Assembly: GCA_963682175.1 (NCBI GenBank)
Contig: OY821772.1
Span: 44,600,925 to 44,664,924, forward strand
Direction: 5' to 3'
DNA length: 64,000 nucleotides
Origin: Triglochin maritima
Taxonomy: Eukaryota; Streptophyta; Magnoliopsida; Alismatales; Juncaginaceae
The notes under the pieces were generated by a model, which was not told the DNA's origin, made no database searches, and worked only from the letters and a program-made list of their open reading frames with translations. Both the position numbers and the translations under genes were made by a program. Below, piece after piece: positions 21,409 through 32,662 of the stretch (position 1 is the stretch's first letter; every line of letters starts with the position of its first letter).

Positions 21409-23514
21409 TCAGTACATCGGCATGTCGTCAAAGCTCCACAGACAAACTGGGCTTTCACCGCATTCCTCAGTGAGATCACTTCCGAAAAGATTACCAATTG
21501 ACTCATCCGAACTGCCCTCGACATAAGGTATCTCAAGGAACTTCATGTAGGATTCAAAATCCGAGAGGTCCTCGGAGAGGTCCATTGGATTTGCTTCCTC
21601 AGTTGCAACCGCATCACCCAAGTTGTTCTTCAGTTTCTTCTGTGGATTTTCGTATCCAAGTAACTCCAATTCACTGTCTTCAGATGCAAGAACAGAGGTG
21701 ATATCCGGAGTTCTGGATCCAGACTCAAAAAGAGCCGAGCAGTCGAAGGAATTGCTGCTTCCCTCAGAGTAGAAACCAAGGCCACCAATTTCAACAGATT
21801 CCATTGAAGAAGTCACTGGAGGGGGAGAGACCTCATGTTCAATTAGCTTGATCGGCACTTTCTCCTCCACGGCCTCAAAGCCAGAGTAGAAGTCAGTGTC
21901 GAGATTGTTCAAGTATCCGAAATCTTCTTCGATGTTAAGCTTCTGGATAGGGTTCTGCTCGGGTGCCTTCTTTGTGATCAGTTTGGAAGCACGTTTTTGT
22001 GCCGCAGGTGAAGACGCTTCAGGGAAATTAACCTTGGCTTTCTTGCCTCGGATCCTTCGGGCCTCAGCATCGTAGGCTCTAGCAGCTTCCTCTGCAGTGT
22101 TAAAGGTACCAAGCCAGACACGAACACCTTTGCGAGGATCCCTGATCTCCGCAGCCCATTTTCCCCATGGGCGCTGTCGGATTCCTCGGAACTGATTCTT
22201 TCTCTTTCTAGATGAAGATTTGTTAACAGATATGTTGGAATCAGCAGGCTTCGGTGTTGCTGTGAACTCTGAGTTACAAAAACAAAGATATGGATTTATA
22301 AGTCTGGCAAATTAAACGGTTTCACTTGAATTTTAAGCCATTCATGAAAGAAACAAAATGCATAAAAAGTATGTGTACATTTAAAATAGGTCTTGGAATC
22401 AAACTCACAGATGCTAAAGCAGAAGAGATAGCATCTCGGAGAATAAATATAGTTGCTCGAGAACAAAATTAAAATAATAAACTCCACATGATCACCACTT
22501 TGATCAATGGAAAAAGCATCAGATTCTGAAGTAAATTTGGATGCACATGCAACAGCAAGAAGCTGAAACAAGGATCTATCCCAATGCTCACTTTGAATCT
22601 TAGAGGAATAAAAGTATTTGGTAATAAGGTAAGAATTAGATGAATCCACAAAATTTTCCAAACATCACCCTTATATGGAACACACAAATAAGAAACACCA
22701 TAATTTAAATTTAGTCAGAGGTGGGTAATTAATTGGTGATTAGTAATTTCCGAAGTTAATAGACCACATGATCCAATAATAATGAGATTGGTCGCTCAGA
22801 TCTAACTCATATGCACCAAAGAAATATTACCAATTGATTAGTGTGTTTGAGTTCCCTTCAAACTACAAAATTAAAATTTTAAACAGATAAAATCTATCAA
22901 CAGAAGATAAAGATAACTGGTTTTTGTGTTTTTAAGAAACTATCAATCCTAAAGATTAATACCCACCTTCAAAGAAAATCTATCAATTGTGCAATATCAT
23001 ACCCACCTTCAAAGAAAAGTAAAACTTTGACTAAGAAAAGGTTCCCGGAATTTATTTATTATTAGATATAAACAGGGACATAAATAAATAGAAAATTTCA
23101 GATTTAGACTAAACACCTCGGAAGCAAATTTACACTAAATATATATATATAAACACAGATTTAACAGGAATGGTACCTCCAACCACTAATTATAAAAAAA
23201 AACACATATACGGGAGAGCATACGAAAAAAAATGGAAAACATCCCCCAACATAATTACCAACAAAAAGAAACCAGAAAAAAAAAGAGACAGAACCTTGAG
23301 GGAAGGAGGAGTTGGGCAGAGCGGCGAAAGAAAAGGGCTTGACATCGACTCCCCCATCATTGGACTCGTTCTCGAACTCCTCGAAGTCGGCCTCGAAGTC
23401 GTCGGCCTTGTTCCTCTTCGAGGTCTTGAGGTCGGGCCAGAGGTAGTCGGCGGTCAGACGCCGCGCCGACTTGGACGTTGGGATGAAGTCGGAGATGATG
23501 GCTCCTCCACACAT
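21409..23514 (-). CDS. Group VII ERF transcription factor (RAP2.2/RAP2.12-like)
   Basis: Exon 1 (23514-23295) and exon 2 (22268-21409) join in phase 1 across a GT-AG intron and encode 359 residues. The N terminus is [12 protein letters not shown], the conserved group VII motif. In this family Met removal exposes Cys2, whose oxidation by plant cysteine oxidases marks the protein for degradation in normal oxygen, so the factor accumulates in hypoxia. A basic RKRK segment (94-97) precedes the AP2 domain (about 100-156, [12 protein letters not shown]...[19 protein letters not shown]). The C-terminal half is acidic and ends [10 protein letters not shown], typical of group VII activation regions. 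The intron between the degron and the AP2 domain is the usual position. The gene looks intact. Confidence 0.93.
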
Positions 23515-25309
23515 GACGTTGGGTTTTGGTTGAGATCAGAGGTTGAAAGATAGAATCTTTGGGTGTGTTTTTTTTTTTGGTTGGAGAAGGATAGATGGGT
23601 GGGAGGCTTGCGTGTGTATTTGTAGTGGTGGGAGACCAAAGATGTGGGTGTGTCATGTGTGGTGTGTGTCATTGTGCGTGTGTGGTCAGAACAAAATAGT
23701 GAATTCTTGGACTTTGTGGGATTACATATTAATTATAATAATTAATTAGTCATAAACAAAGGGGAGGGAACATAATAATTGATAAGGATAATTTGCAATG
23801 TACGTGCCAATTTCCATTTCAATCCAAACTTTTCACTGAAAATTCACTTAATCTATCCATTCTACAAAACTTAGCATCAAGGATTACAGAATATGTTAAG
23901 TTAGGTGAGTTCTTATACTTTTTCGATACACGACTTAGATTATTTTGGTTAAGCCGCCATTATGAAAGATTAGAGGATATATTCTAAGTATTTTACAATG
24001 AGATTGTGTTGTGATGATGTTTTTGGTAGTGCTTGTGATGGAAAGTATTGATTTAGAATCTTCAAAAATGAAGATTGAAGAATCATACATGGTAAAGTCA
24101 CACCGTGCAACGGACGAATTTTAGTGTAGTAGGAATATAACATGATGAAACAAAATTAGGTTTTTGCAATACTACATGGGATAACACCCATTGATACATT
24201 CTTATTTTCTTTGTTTCGGTTATCTTTTCGGACGAAAAAGACTACGTATCATACTTATAATTATAATAGTGAAAATTATGTAGTTTTATAATGATACTTA
24301 CCTAAACTTTAAGTTCTTGTAATGGTAGGTAAGTAATTCAAAATTAACAGCTAGAGTTAGAAACCAATTTAAGGTGTTCTGTTGGGGGAGAAAAATAAAT
24401 TCTATTGTTAGTATTTAGTAACCTGGAAATAGTGACCAAACGTGTCCAACAAAACAAGAGTGGGATGAAACGGAAATTGATGATTCCTTTGGTCATCCTC
24501 ACAAAATTGCGAAACAAAATGGGCCATAGAGGTAGGTGGAGGTGGAGGTGGATGGTAAGTGGGCACTAGACTACTTGAGAAACTACTTGGAGAATTTTAA
24601 TTTACAGGAATTTTGTTTATGATGAATATTAGGTTTGTGATTCACCCAAATGTATTTAAAAAACCTTTTGAGGCTTTAGCTTTACTGTTAAATTCCCCAT
24701 AAAGTTGGTATTAGAGAACGATACTTTTCTAAAACGTTTTTTTTCTACTCTGCTTATAATTACATCACAATACGTGAACCATCAGTTTGTTACTGTTTGA
24801 TCATGTTTGTCTATTCAAACTCAATAATCTACTAATTGCGATTTTCCTTAGAATAGTACATCCGTTAAAATTGTCATTTCTACAAAACTTGTTACATCTT
24901 GATGTTCTTCAAATGAAACTCTTGATTTGATTTCGCCAGCGAATAGACTTCTCGCATTTTCCTATTAATAAATCATTTGTTTATGTTCGTGTAATATGTA
25001 TATTTTCTTTTTCCAATGAGATAGGAAGATTAATTGACTTGTAGATATTATTTTTTGTGATTAGAAAAATAAAAAGATACACTTTCTTTTTTCTTTTGTA
25101 GTGTTTCTCAGCCGAAAATTGGATGTGGTGTGATTATTTGTGTTTGTTATGATCTAGTTGTTCTTTATTTCTACGAGTCCATCCCAACAATTGCATTCAT
25201 ACTTGGACAACATAGCTTTTAGTTTTGGGATTAAACACTACACCATTCATGTTGTATTCCCAAAATATTGTTGATAATGTTCAAATAAAAATTGAGGCGC
25301 CACACTTTC
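23515..25309. other. ERF gene 5' region and AT-rich intergenic DNA
   Basis: The first 150 bp on the minus strand are C/T- and A-rich and are likely the 5' leader. Beyond about 23700 the sequence is AT-rich with no recognisable genes or terminal repeats up to the copia element. Confidence 0.4.
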
Positions 25310-25314
25310 AATAG

Positions 25315-26174
25315 TGTTGTTGTTTACCTTGAATAAGTGTTTAAAGTATACGTGCAGAAAAACAGACAATCGGTCGACCGGATGGAGTGATTCGGTCGAC
25401 CGGATGTGTGTTAATTTACCCAGCAAAAGTGTCTGTCGTTTTTCGGTCGACCGGAATCTAGGATTCAGTCGACCGGACACACGGTTTGGAGCTGGGCAAA
25501 AGTTACTGTCGATTTTCGGTCGACCGGAACCTTGGATTCGGTCGACCGGAAACGTTCGAGGAGCTGGGAGAAAAGTGTCTGTTGAAATTCGGTCGACCGG
25601 AACTTAAGTGTACGGTCGACCGATTATGCACTCGCGCAAGCCAGAAAAGTTACTGTCGATTTTCGGTCGAACGAGACTCCAATTTCGGTCGGACGTTGGA
25701 ATACAGTTATTGGATCGGTCGACCGATGCACCCGATCGGTCGACCGTTTGGACCCAGTTCTGTCCACGTTTTGCACATTACTCCACCCGATTTTGGTGCA
25801 ACTTATACTTGTTTTGGCCTCATATATAAAGGCAATTTCGTCCCCTTTGTATTATCAGTTAATTCTATTGTCCACTTTTATGTTCTTGAGAGAAAAGAGA
25901 GAGAGAGCATCCTTGTGATTCGGTAGGAGAGATTTTGAGCCGAGTTCTTCGTCGGTTCGTTCGCATCTCCTGTAAGCATCTCTTGTAATACGTTTCTCTA
26001 TATTGGATTTGAGTTGTGTCGTCCGTGGTTTTTCCCGCATTGGGTTTCCACGTTAAATCTTGCGTGTTTGTGTGGTTTGAATCTTGGATTTGCGTTTTGT
26101 TCTCAAGTTTAGCCAATTGGATTCGTGTTTTTTTTGTTCCGCTGCGTATTTGGGATTGGTTTTAATTCTCAACA
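25315..26174 (+). repeat. 5' LTR of the copia element
   Basis: 860 bp, TG...CA. TATATAA at 25823-25829 probably marks the promoter, so transcription should start near 25855. The U3 part upstream holds the CGGTCGACCG array. A 22-bp segment holding one site near 25732 is absent from the 3' LTR. Confidence 0.93.
25371..25745. promoter_or_regulatory. 73-bp-period array of paired CGGTCGACCG sites
   Basis: Nine perfect CGGTCGACCG palindromes plus variants. Pair starts are 25371/25393, 25444/25466, 25517/25539, 25590/25613, 25664/25686 and 25716/25736. Within pairs the spacing is 20-23 bp, and successive pairs up to 25664 are 73-74 bp apart. The array ends about 80 bp upstream of the TATA box, in the enhancer position of U3. 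The equivalent array in the 3' LTR begins at 35624. Confidence 0.7.
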
Positions 26175-26176
26175 AC

Positions 26177-26188
26177 TGGTATCAGAGC
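26177..26188 (+). other. Primer binding site, initiator tRNA-Met
   Basis: TGGTATCAGAGC two bases after the 5' LTR is complementary to the 3' end of plant initiator tRNA-Met, the usual primer of copia elements. Confidence 0.95.
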
Positions 26189-26237
26189 ATTTGGGTCCGA
26201 ATTTGGGGATTATTTCTTCAACTTTTGTCAAATACTT

Positions 26238-28825
26238 ATGGCGAATAATTGGAAAATTGAGAAGTTGAGCCGAGATGTTAATTTCGGCTTGTGGCAAGTC
26301 AAGATGCACGCAATTCTGGTGCAGCAAGAGGTGGAGGACGTTCTTGAGGGCATGGATAAGTTGCCAAAAGAAATGTCCGATCAAGATAGGCAAAAGCTTG
26401 ATCGAAAGGCGATGTCAACCATCAAGTTGTCGTTGTCCGACGAAGTTCTGAGAGAAGTGTTGAAGGAGAAGACGGCTACAAGTATGTGGAAGAAATTAGA
26501 AGAGGTCTACATGAAGAAGTCACTTGCTAGCCGGATTATCTTGAAGAAGTTGTTCCTATTCAAGATGAAGTCGGGTATCTCCCTTCAGCAACACTTGGAT
26601 GATTTCAATGCAATCATCATGGACTTGGAGAAGGTTGAAGCAAGGTTTTCTGATGAGGATCAGGCGATCCTTTTACTTTGCTCGTTGAGTTCTTCATATG
26701 ATCACTTTGTGGAGACGATGATGTACAGCAGGACCGACATCTCTCTTGCGGATGTCAAAAACGCACTCTCCTCCAAATTTGATATGGAGAAGAGGTCTGA
26801 TGGTTCTGATTCGAGCAAAAGTGAGGCACTTGTTGCTCGTGGTAAGGGGAAATAGAGGACTTTCTCAAAGAACACCTCTAAGACCAAGTCGAAGGACAAA
26901 GATATTATTTGTCATTACTGCAAGAAGAAGGGTCACAAGATATCAGAATGTTTTAAGCTACAGAACAGAGAGAAGCAAAGGGGTTCTAGTAGCGGTGATC
27001 AGTCAGGTTTGAATGTCGCGGAGTCCGATTCTGATTTTGTGTTGGCAGCTACAGGTTCTTCTGAAGCTTCCGACGGTTGGGTGATTGATACGGGCAGTAC
27101 ATTCCACTTAACTCCGAATAAACAATGGTTTTCATCTTATGAAACAATGTCAGGTGGAATGGTTGTGATGGGCAATGGTGACAGGTGCGAGGTTGCAGGA
27201 ATTGGTTCTGTCAGATTGAGGACCCATGATGGCCTAGTCAAGATTATATCGGATGTGCGACATGTTCCGAAGGCGAGCAAGAATCTGATTTTAGTAGGTA
27301 GCCTGACTGCAAAGGGCTACAAATTCAGTGGTGAGGATGACTGCATATCCATCACCAAAGGATCACTTATTCTGATGAAAGGGAAGAAGCTTGGGCCCGG
27401 TAAGCTTTATATGCTCAAAGGAGAAACTGTTGTGGGTGACGCAACTGTAGCGTCATCGTTGTATGGTGAGGAGAATGCCCAACTTTGGCATATGAGGTTG
27501 GGGCACATGAGCGAGAAAGGCATGGCGGTGTTGAACAAACGTGGTTTGTTTGGAAGTCAGAAAATCGGCAGTCTGGACTTCTGTGAATTTTGTGTTTTTG
27601 GGAAGCAGAATAGGGTTAGCTTCTCAGCAGCTAAGCACACCACCAAGGCTACTTTAGATTATGTCCACTCTGATTTATGGGGACCTTCTCAGGTTCCATC
27701 AAAAGGTGGAGCTCGCTACATGCTCACATTTATTGATGATTTCTCCAGGAAGACTTGGGTTTATATTCTGAAACAGAAGAGCGATGTGTTTCAGAATTTT
27801 CAACACTAGAAGGTTATGATTGAGAATCAAACAGGAAAGAAAATTAAGGTTCTAAGGACGGATAATGGTTTGGAGTTTTGTTCCTCAGAATTTAACGATT
27901 TCTGCAAGGATGAAGGAATCATGAGACACCGAACCGTACGTCACACACCACAACAGAACGGAGTAGCGGAACGTTTGAATCGAACTATCTTAGAGAGAGC
28001 TCGATGTATGCTTCTGAATGCGGACCTGACTAAGGATTTTTGGGCAGAAGCAGTGTGTACCGCTTGTTATTTAGTGAACCGTTCGCCTCACACCGTTTTG
28101 GATATGAGAACACCGGAAGAAGTTTGGACAGGTGGAGCTTCAGATTTGTCCAAGTTGAGAGTCTTCGGTTGTCCAGCGTACGCACATGTAGATCAAGGAA
28201 AGTTGAATGCTCGGTCGTTGAAGTGTATATTCCTTGGCTACGATTTGGGTGTGAAGGGTTATCGTCTGTGGTGCAAGGAATCTCAGAAGCTCATGGTTGA
28301 AAGAAATGCTGTCTTTAATGAGCTTGTTATGTTACCTTCCAGGAAAGACACTGTTATTTCTACTCCCGTGTCAAGTGGGACTCCAGTTCAGGTGGAGCCA
28401 CCGGTAGTGACTGCTGATGAGGATACCGGTGTGACACAACGAGAGAGTTCGAAATCTGAGGAAGATGAAGAGTATTTGTTGGCAAGGGACAGAGAGAGGC
28501 GGCTGACCAAGAAACCCCGTAGATATGCTGAATCAGTCCTTGCATATGCTCTTAGTGCAGCTGAAGATATTGGAGCCTCTGGTGAGCCGAGCAAGTATTC
28601 AGAGGCAATTTCGGCACCCGATTCAGCTGCTTGGGTGGGTGCAATGAATGAAGAGATGGAGTCTCTTCATAAGAACCAAACTTGGAAGTTGGTAGAACTT
28701 CCAAAAGGAAAAAGGGCCGTTAGCTGCAAATGGGTCTTCAAAAAGAAAATCGAGGGTATATCAGATGTGAGGTACAAAGCTCGATTGGTTACTCGTGGTT
28801 TTAGTCAGGTGGAGGGTGTGGATTA
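26238..28825 (+). pseudogene. copia gag-protease-integrase-RT (5' part, with two stops)
   Basis: One reading frame starts MANNWKIEKLSRDVNF and contains a UBN2-type Gag, the zinc knuckle CHYCKKKGHKISEC, the protease motif WVIDTGSTFHLT, an integrase zinc site (HMRLGHMSEKG...CEFCVFGK) and core (HSDLWGP, RTDNGLEF, HTPQQNGVAE), then the start of RT (WKLVELPKGKRAVSCKWVFK). In-frame TAG codons at 26853-26855 and 27807-27809 break it. The first lies between Gag and its zinc knuckle, not at a normal gag-pol junction, so both look like decay. The frame is interrupted at GVDY by the nested element and continues in phase at 34173. Confidence 0.92.
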
Positions 28826-30334
28826 TGTTGGCTTTTTGGCCTTAATCTATGTTTTGATGATTTAATTAACCTAATCTTAATTATGATGATGTAGAGTAGC
28901 ACACATATTGCATTGCATGTATATTGTATTGTGCTAACCTCTACAGGTGATCAAGACTCAAGAAGGATGGAAATCAAGTCAAGATTTGTAATAAAGCTAA
29001 ATGAAGACTTGTAATCTTGATTTTATTTTGAGTCTTAGGAACATGTGTAAATTGAGCATACAAGAGTTAAAAACCAATCACATACACAATAGGTTCCCTA
29101 TAGAAGTCACACACGAAATTTCACATTATTTGGACTTCATTAGATCACCCAAACCTTAGTCGGAAATCACTTATAAACTTAAACCCAGATTTCATGTGTG
29201 AACCGGTCGACCGAACCAGTTCTCAGTTCGACCGGTTTATAACAGACTCTCCACAGTGATTTTACCGAACTCTACCGGTCGACCGGTTCTACCTTTTCGG
29301 TCGACCGATCCCGGATTTTAATATGGCCGTTTTTCTTGTCGTATTCCTATAACGGTCGTATTCGTATAAAACAAACTTAACCCCAAAATACATTCGGTAA
29401 TCGGTCGAACGACGACCTTGATTCGGTCGACCGGTTGAACATATTTTCAGAAACCAAATTCCCTGCTATCGGTCGACACATTTCTCGTTCGACCGATTGA
29501 CCTTTGTCTCAACCGAATCCCCTTATCGGTCGACCGCCCCATACTTTGGTTCGACCGATTCACTTAAGTAGAGTTAAGTTCTAGCTCGTTTGTCCGACCG
29601 AATATTCTTTTGTTCGACCGTTCTCTTTGAAATCATGTTAACGGTCGACCGGTGTACTAGTTTCGGTCGACCGGTTCTGGACAGATTTGCAGCCCGATTT
29701 TCTGCTTTGTGTATCTTGCACAAAACCCAATCAAATCTATCCCCAACGACTAGAATACCTTAGGAGCTTATAAATAGAGGATCAAGACTTGTTGTTAACA
29801 CAACTCTCGAACTCCAATTGTCCCAATGCATTAGAGAGAAACCTCAATCCTCAAAGCTCACAATTCTACACTCTTTAAGCCTAAACTTCACACATTTGAT
29901 CATATACTCATCCTACTCAAAGTGTGCTCAATTAGAGAGTGAATCCCACTCAGTTACAAGAGTTGTCAAAAGAAGCAAGGACTTCGGTGAAAGCCCGAAG
30001 TGTCCCTCTCGGATTGTGAGAGGAAGAATTCAAGCAAGCGAGGGTTGTTCGCGTTGCTTGTGGTGTAAAGGCGTTCTCTCCCGGCCCGGAACGGGGAGTG
30101 GTTAGTGAAGACGTAGGCGGAGCTCGCGGAGTCGAGCGGAGTCTACAAGAGAGGACTAGGACCCGGGTGGGGTGCCGAACCTCTATAAAAACGCCGAGTC
30201 TCTTTGTGGTTTGCATTTTCTGTTAATTTCCCTACTTGTTTTTAAATTTGTTTCCGCTGCATTTATTGTTTGATTAGTTAGGGATTAGCTTAATAGTGAT
30301 TAGTGGACCCATAACCCACACGATCCTTCCTACA
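28826..30334 (+). repeat. 5' LTR of the gag-only element
   Basis: 1509 bp. TATAAATAG at 29769-29777 is a good TATA box. The U3 region upstream (29204-29673) contains the CGGTCGACCG cluster. A 95-codon frame at 29818-30105 has a counterpart in the other LTR but shows no protein features. Confidence 0.93.
29204..29673. promoter_or_regulatory. Paired CGGTCGACCG sites in U3 of the gag-only element
   Basis: Seven perfect palindromes plus variants such as CGGTCGAACG, TGTCCGACCG and TGTTCGACCG. Measured pairs: 29204/29225, 29276/29298, 29402/29424, 29527/29548, 29591/29611 and 29642/29664. One looser pair is at 29470/29486. The cluster ends about 95 bp upstream of the TATA box. Confidence 0.65.
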
Positions 30335-30336
30335 TT

Positions 30337-30348
30337 TGGTATCAGAGC
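30337..30348 (+). other. Primer binding site, initiator tRNA-Met (nested element)
   Basis: TGGTATCAGAGC two bases after the 5' LTR, identical to the site in the host copia element. Confidence 0.95.
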
Positions 30349-30388
30349 CTTGTTAGCTAAATTTCATTACTTTACCGTAATTTTTAGC

Positions 30389-32029
30389 ATGACTTCAACA
30401 TCTAATCACTTAGAGGGTTTATGCACCACAAGGCCTCCTTTGCTTAATGGGTCAAATTATGATTATTGGAAAAATAGAATGAAAATCTTTTTAATATCAA
30501 ATGACCTTAAGTATTGGAAGTTTATTCAAAATCCATACATACCCCCAAATGAAGATGATTTAGATTCTCTATCTAGGGCTCAAATGAAAGAAATTGAAAT
30601 GAATTCAAAAATTATGAATATTCTTTATTGTGGCCTTAATGAGGGAGAATACAATAGAATTAGGGGATGTGAAAGTGCAAATGAAATATGGCATAGGTTA
30701 CAAATGCATCATGAGGGTGATAGCAAAACCAAAGAAACTAGGATAAGTCTCCTCATGCATAAATATGAAATATTTTCTATGCAAATCGGTGAGAACATAA
30801 GCGACATGAACACTCGCTTCACCGATATCACTAACTCTCTTTTGATTCTTGGAAGAAGGATAAATGAAGGAGAGATGACTCGAAAATTCCTCCGGTCATT
30901 GAGCAACGATTGGGAAGACAAGGTCGTGGCAATTGAAGAATCGCACGATCTTTCAAAATTGAAGATGGAGGAACTCATTGGAAATCTCATGGCCTATGAG
31001 CTCCAATTGAGTCATCGAAGAGAGAAGGAAGCTTCAAAGAAAAACTCCGTGGTGGCATTGCATGCAAATTTTGATGAGCCAAGGAGGGTGGAAGAAGAGG
31101 ACATTGAGGTCCTTGCCCAAGACTTCTTCAAATACCTCAAGAGAGATAAGAATGAAAGAAGAGGTAGAAGAAGTGAAAAGAGAGAAAAAGAAAAAGAGAG
31201 AGAGGAGAGCGAAAATGAGAGAAGACAAGGGGTAAAGAAAAATGAGAGAAGGGAGAGAAGAAGAGAAAAGGAGAGGAGTAAGAGAAAAGAGAAGAGGTTG
31301 GAAGCTCACAAGGCCACTTGGGACGATACATCGTCGTCATCGTCCAAATCAACCGCACCTTCATCAACAAAGGAATATGCGCATATGTGCTACATGGCAA
31401 TTCAAGATGAAGGAAGTGAGGTATCTTCTAACTCTTACACCACTAGAAGCAATTCATGTTCAAATAAATCATATTCTAGTGCTAGCTCTAATTCTAATGC
31501 TAATGATGAATCATATACACATGATGAGCTTCAAAATGCATTTCATGATTTAGTTAAACAATATGAGATCATTTGTGAAAAGAACAAAAATGCTAGAAAA
31601 ACTATAAATGATCTCAAATGCCAAATTGAATTAATCATGAATGAAAAGAATGAGGTGATTGCTAGACTTGAATCAAATGAATCATCACTTGCTAGTCTAA
31701 GTAAAACACCCATTGTTGATGAACATGTAGATCTTAAAGTTTCAAATATGCAATTAAGAAAAGATCTAGAAATGTTCACTAAAGGAACAAAAATGCTTGA
31801 TATGCTTTTAGGTAGTCAAAGACAATCCTTAGCTAAACATGGTTTAGGATACTATGTTCAATTAAAAAACCATGTATCTCATACTACATTAAATGGCAAG
31901 CATTTATTTGTTAAGTCTACTTCCTCAAGTGTGTGGGCTCCCAAAACCAAAATGGTGTGGATTCCCAAAGCTAACACTCAAGGACCCAAAGTTGTTTGGG
32001 TACCTAAATCTACTCTTGTAGGAGCTTGA
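30389..32029 (+). CDS. Gag-like protein of the gag-only element
   Basis: 546 residues from MTSTSNHLEG, the first Met outside the LTR, to TGA. The N-terminal half is a copia-type Gag (PPLLNGSNYDYWKNRMKIFL, then a UBN2 domain with EIWHRLQMHHEGDSKTKETR and FLRSLSNDWEDKV). A highly charged Lys/Arg/Glu segment (about 270-345) follows, then a Ser-rich linker, a coiled-coil-like stretch, and a tail with repeated VWxPK motifs as found before the protease in SIRE-like polyproteins. The CCHC zinc knuckle expected in that region is missing. The frame is open and undamaged. It presumably packages the element's RNA using enzymes supplied by a relative. Confidence 0.85.
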   Translation: MTSTSNHLEGLCTTRPPLLNGSNYDYWKNRMKIFLISNDLKYWKFIQNPYIPPNEDDLDSLSRAQMKEIEMNSKIMNILYCGLNEGEYNRIRGCESANEIWHRLQMHHEGDSKTKETRISLLMHKYEIFSMQIGENISDMNTRFTDITNSLLILGRRINEGEMTRKFLRSLSNDWEDKVVAIEESHDLSKLKMEELIGNLMAYELQLSHRREKEASKKNSVVALHANFDEPRRVEEEDIEVLAQDFFKYLKRDKNERRGRRSEKREKEKEREESENERRQGVKKNERRERRREKERSKRKEKRLEAHKATWDDTSSSSSKSTAPSSTKEYAHMCYMAIQDEGSEVSSNSYTTRSNSCSNKSYSSASSNSNANDESYTHDELQNAFHDLVKQYEIICEKNKNARKTINDLKCQIELIMNEKNEVIARLESNESSLASLSKTPIVDEHVDLKVSNMQLRKDLEMFTKGTKMLDMLLGSQRQSLAKHGLGYYVQLKNHVSHTTLNGKHLFVKSTSSSVWAPKTKMVWIPKANTQGPKVVWVPKSTLVGA

Positions 32030-32662
32030 GGAGGAGATTGGTGGTGACCGGGTGAGCTCAAGAGTCAAATTCAAATCCGGTTGCATCACCAAATGAGATT
32101 GGAGCTAAATTCGAATTCAACATTGGTATAAATGTCTATCCTTGAAATTTCTGAATATTTAGCTCTAATCTAGTTTATATGCTTAATTGTCATATCTTTA
32201 GAATTTTAATTCATTGCAAATCATATACCCTATTCATTGCAAATCATTTATCACATCCATTGATTCTAAATGTCAAATTTTAAATGGATGTTATAATAAG
32301 GCTTAAGTTGAAACTTAAATGAACTTAACTTGAATCATACTCATTGTTTCCATTTAGCCTTATTGATAGGGGGAGCTTAAATGTTATATCTTTTATTAGA
32401 GTAATGAAGTGCAAAATTTAGGGGGAGCAACTTCATTACAAGACATCCAAATTCTATGCTTAAAGTCTTAAATAATTATTATTTTTGATGGATGTCAAAG
32501 GGGGAGAGATAATTAAGGGGGTAACTTGGAATTTGGCATAAAATTGATCAAAAACTATGCACATCCATAGGGGGAGCATTAATATGCATAGTTTACATAT
32601 ACAAATTCCATGTATTTAGATAGAATTAAGATATAGGTTGCCATCATCAAAAAGGGGGAGAT
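32030..32662 (+). other. Non-coding region with multiple polypurine tracts
   Basis: Between the gag stop and the 3' LTR, GGGGGAG-type tracts occur near 32369, 32421, 32498, 32515 and 32570. The last, AAAAAGGGGGAGA at 32649-32661, abuts the 3' LTR and is the likely plus-strand primer. Confidence 0.75.

Noticed and set aside
29818..30105. 95-codon frame repeated at 33655-33942 and, reversed, at 11522-11731
   Set aside because: It is part of the R/U5 region of the gag-only LTR family; it lacks protein features and is preserved only because the LTRs are young.
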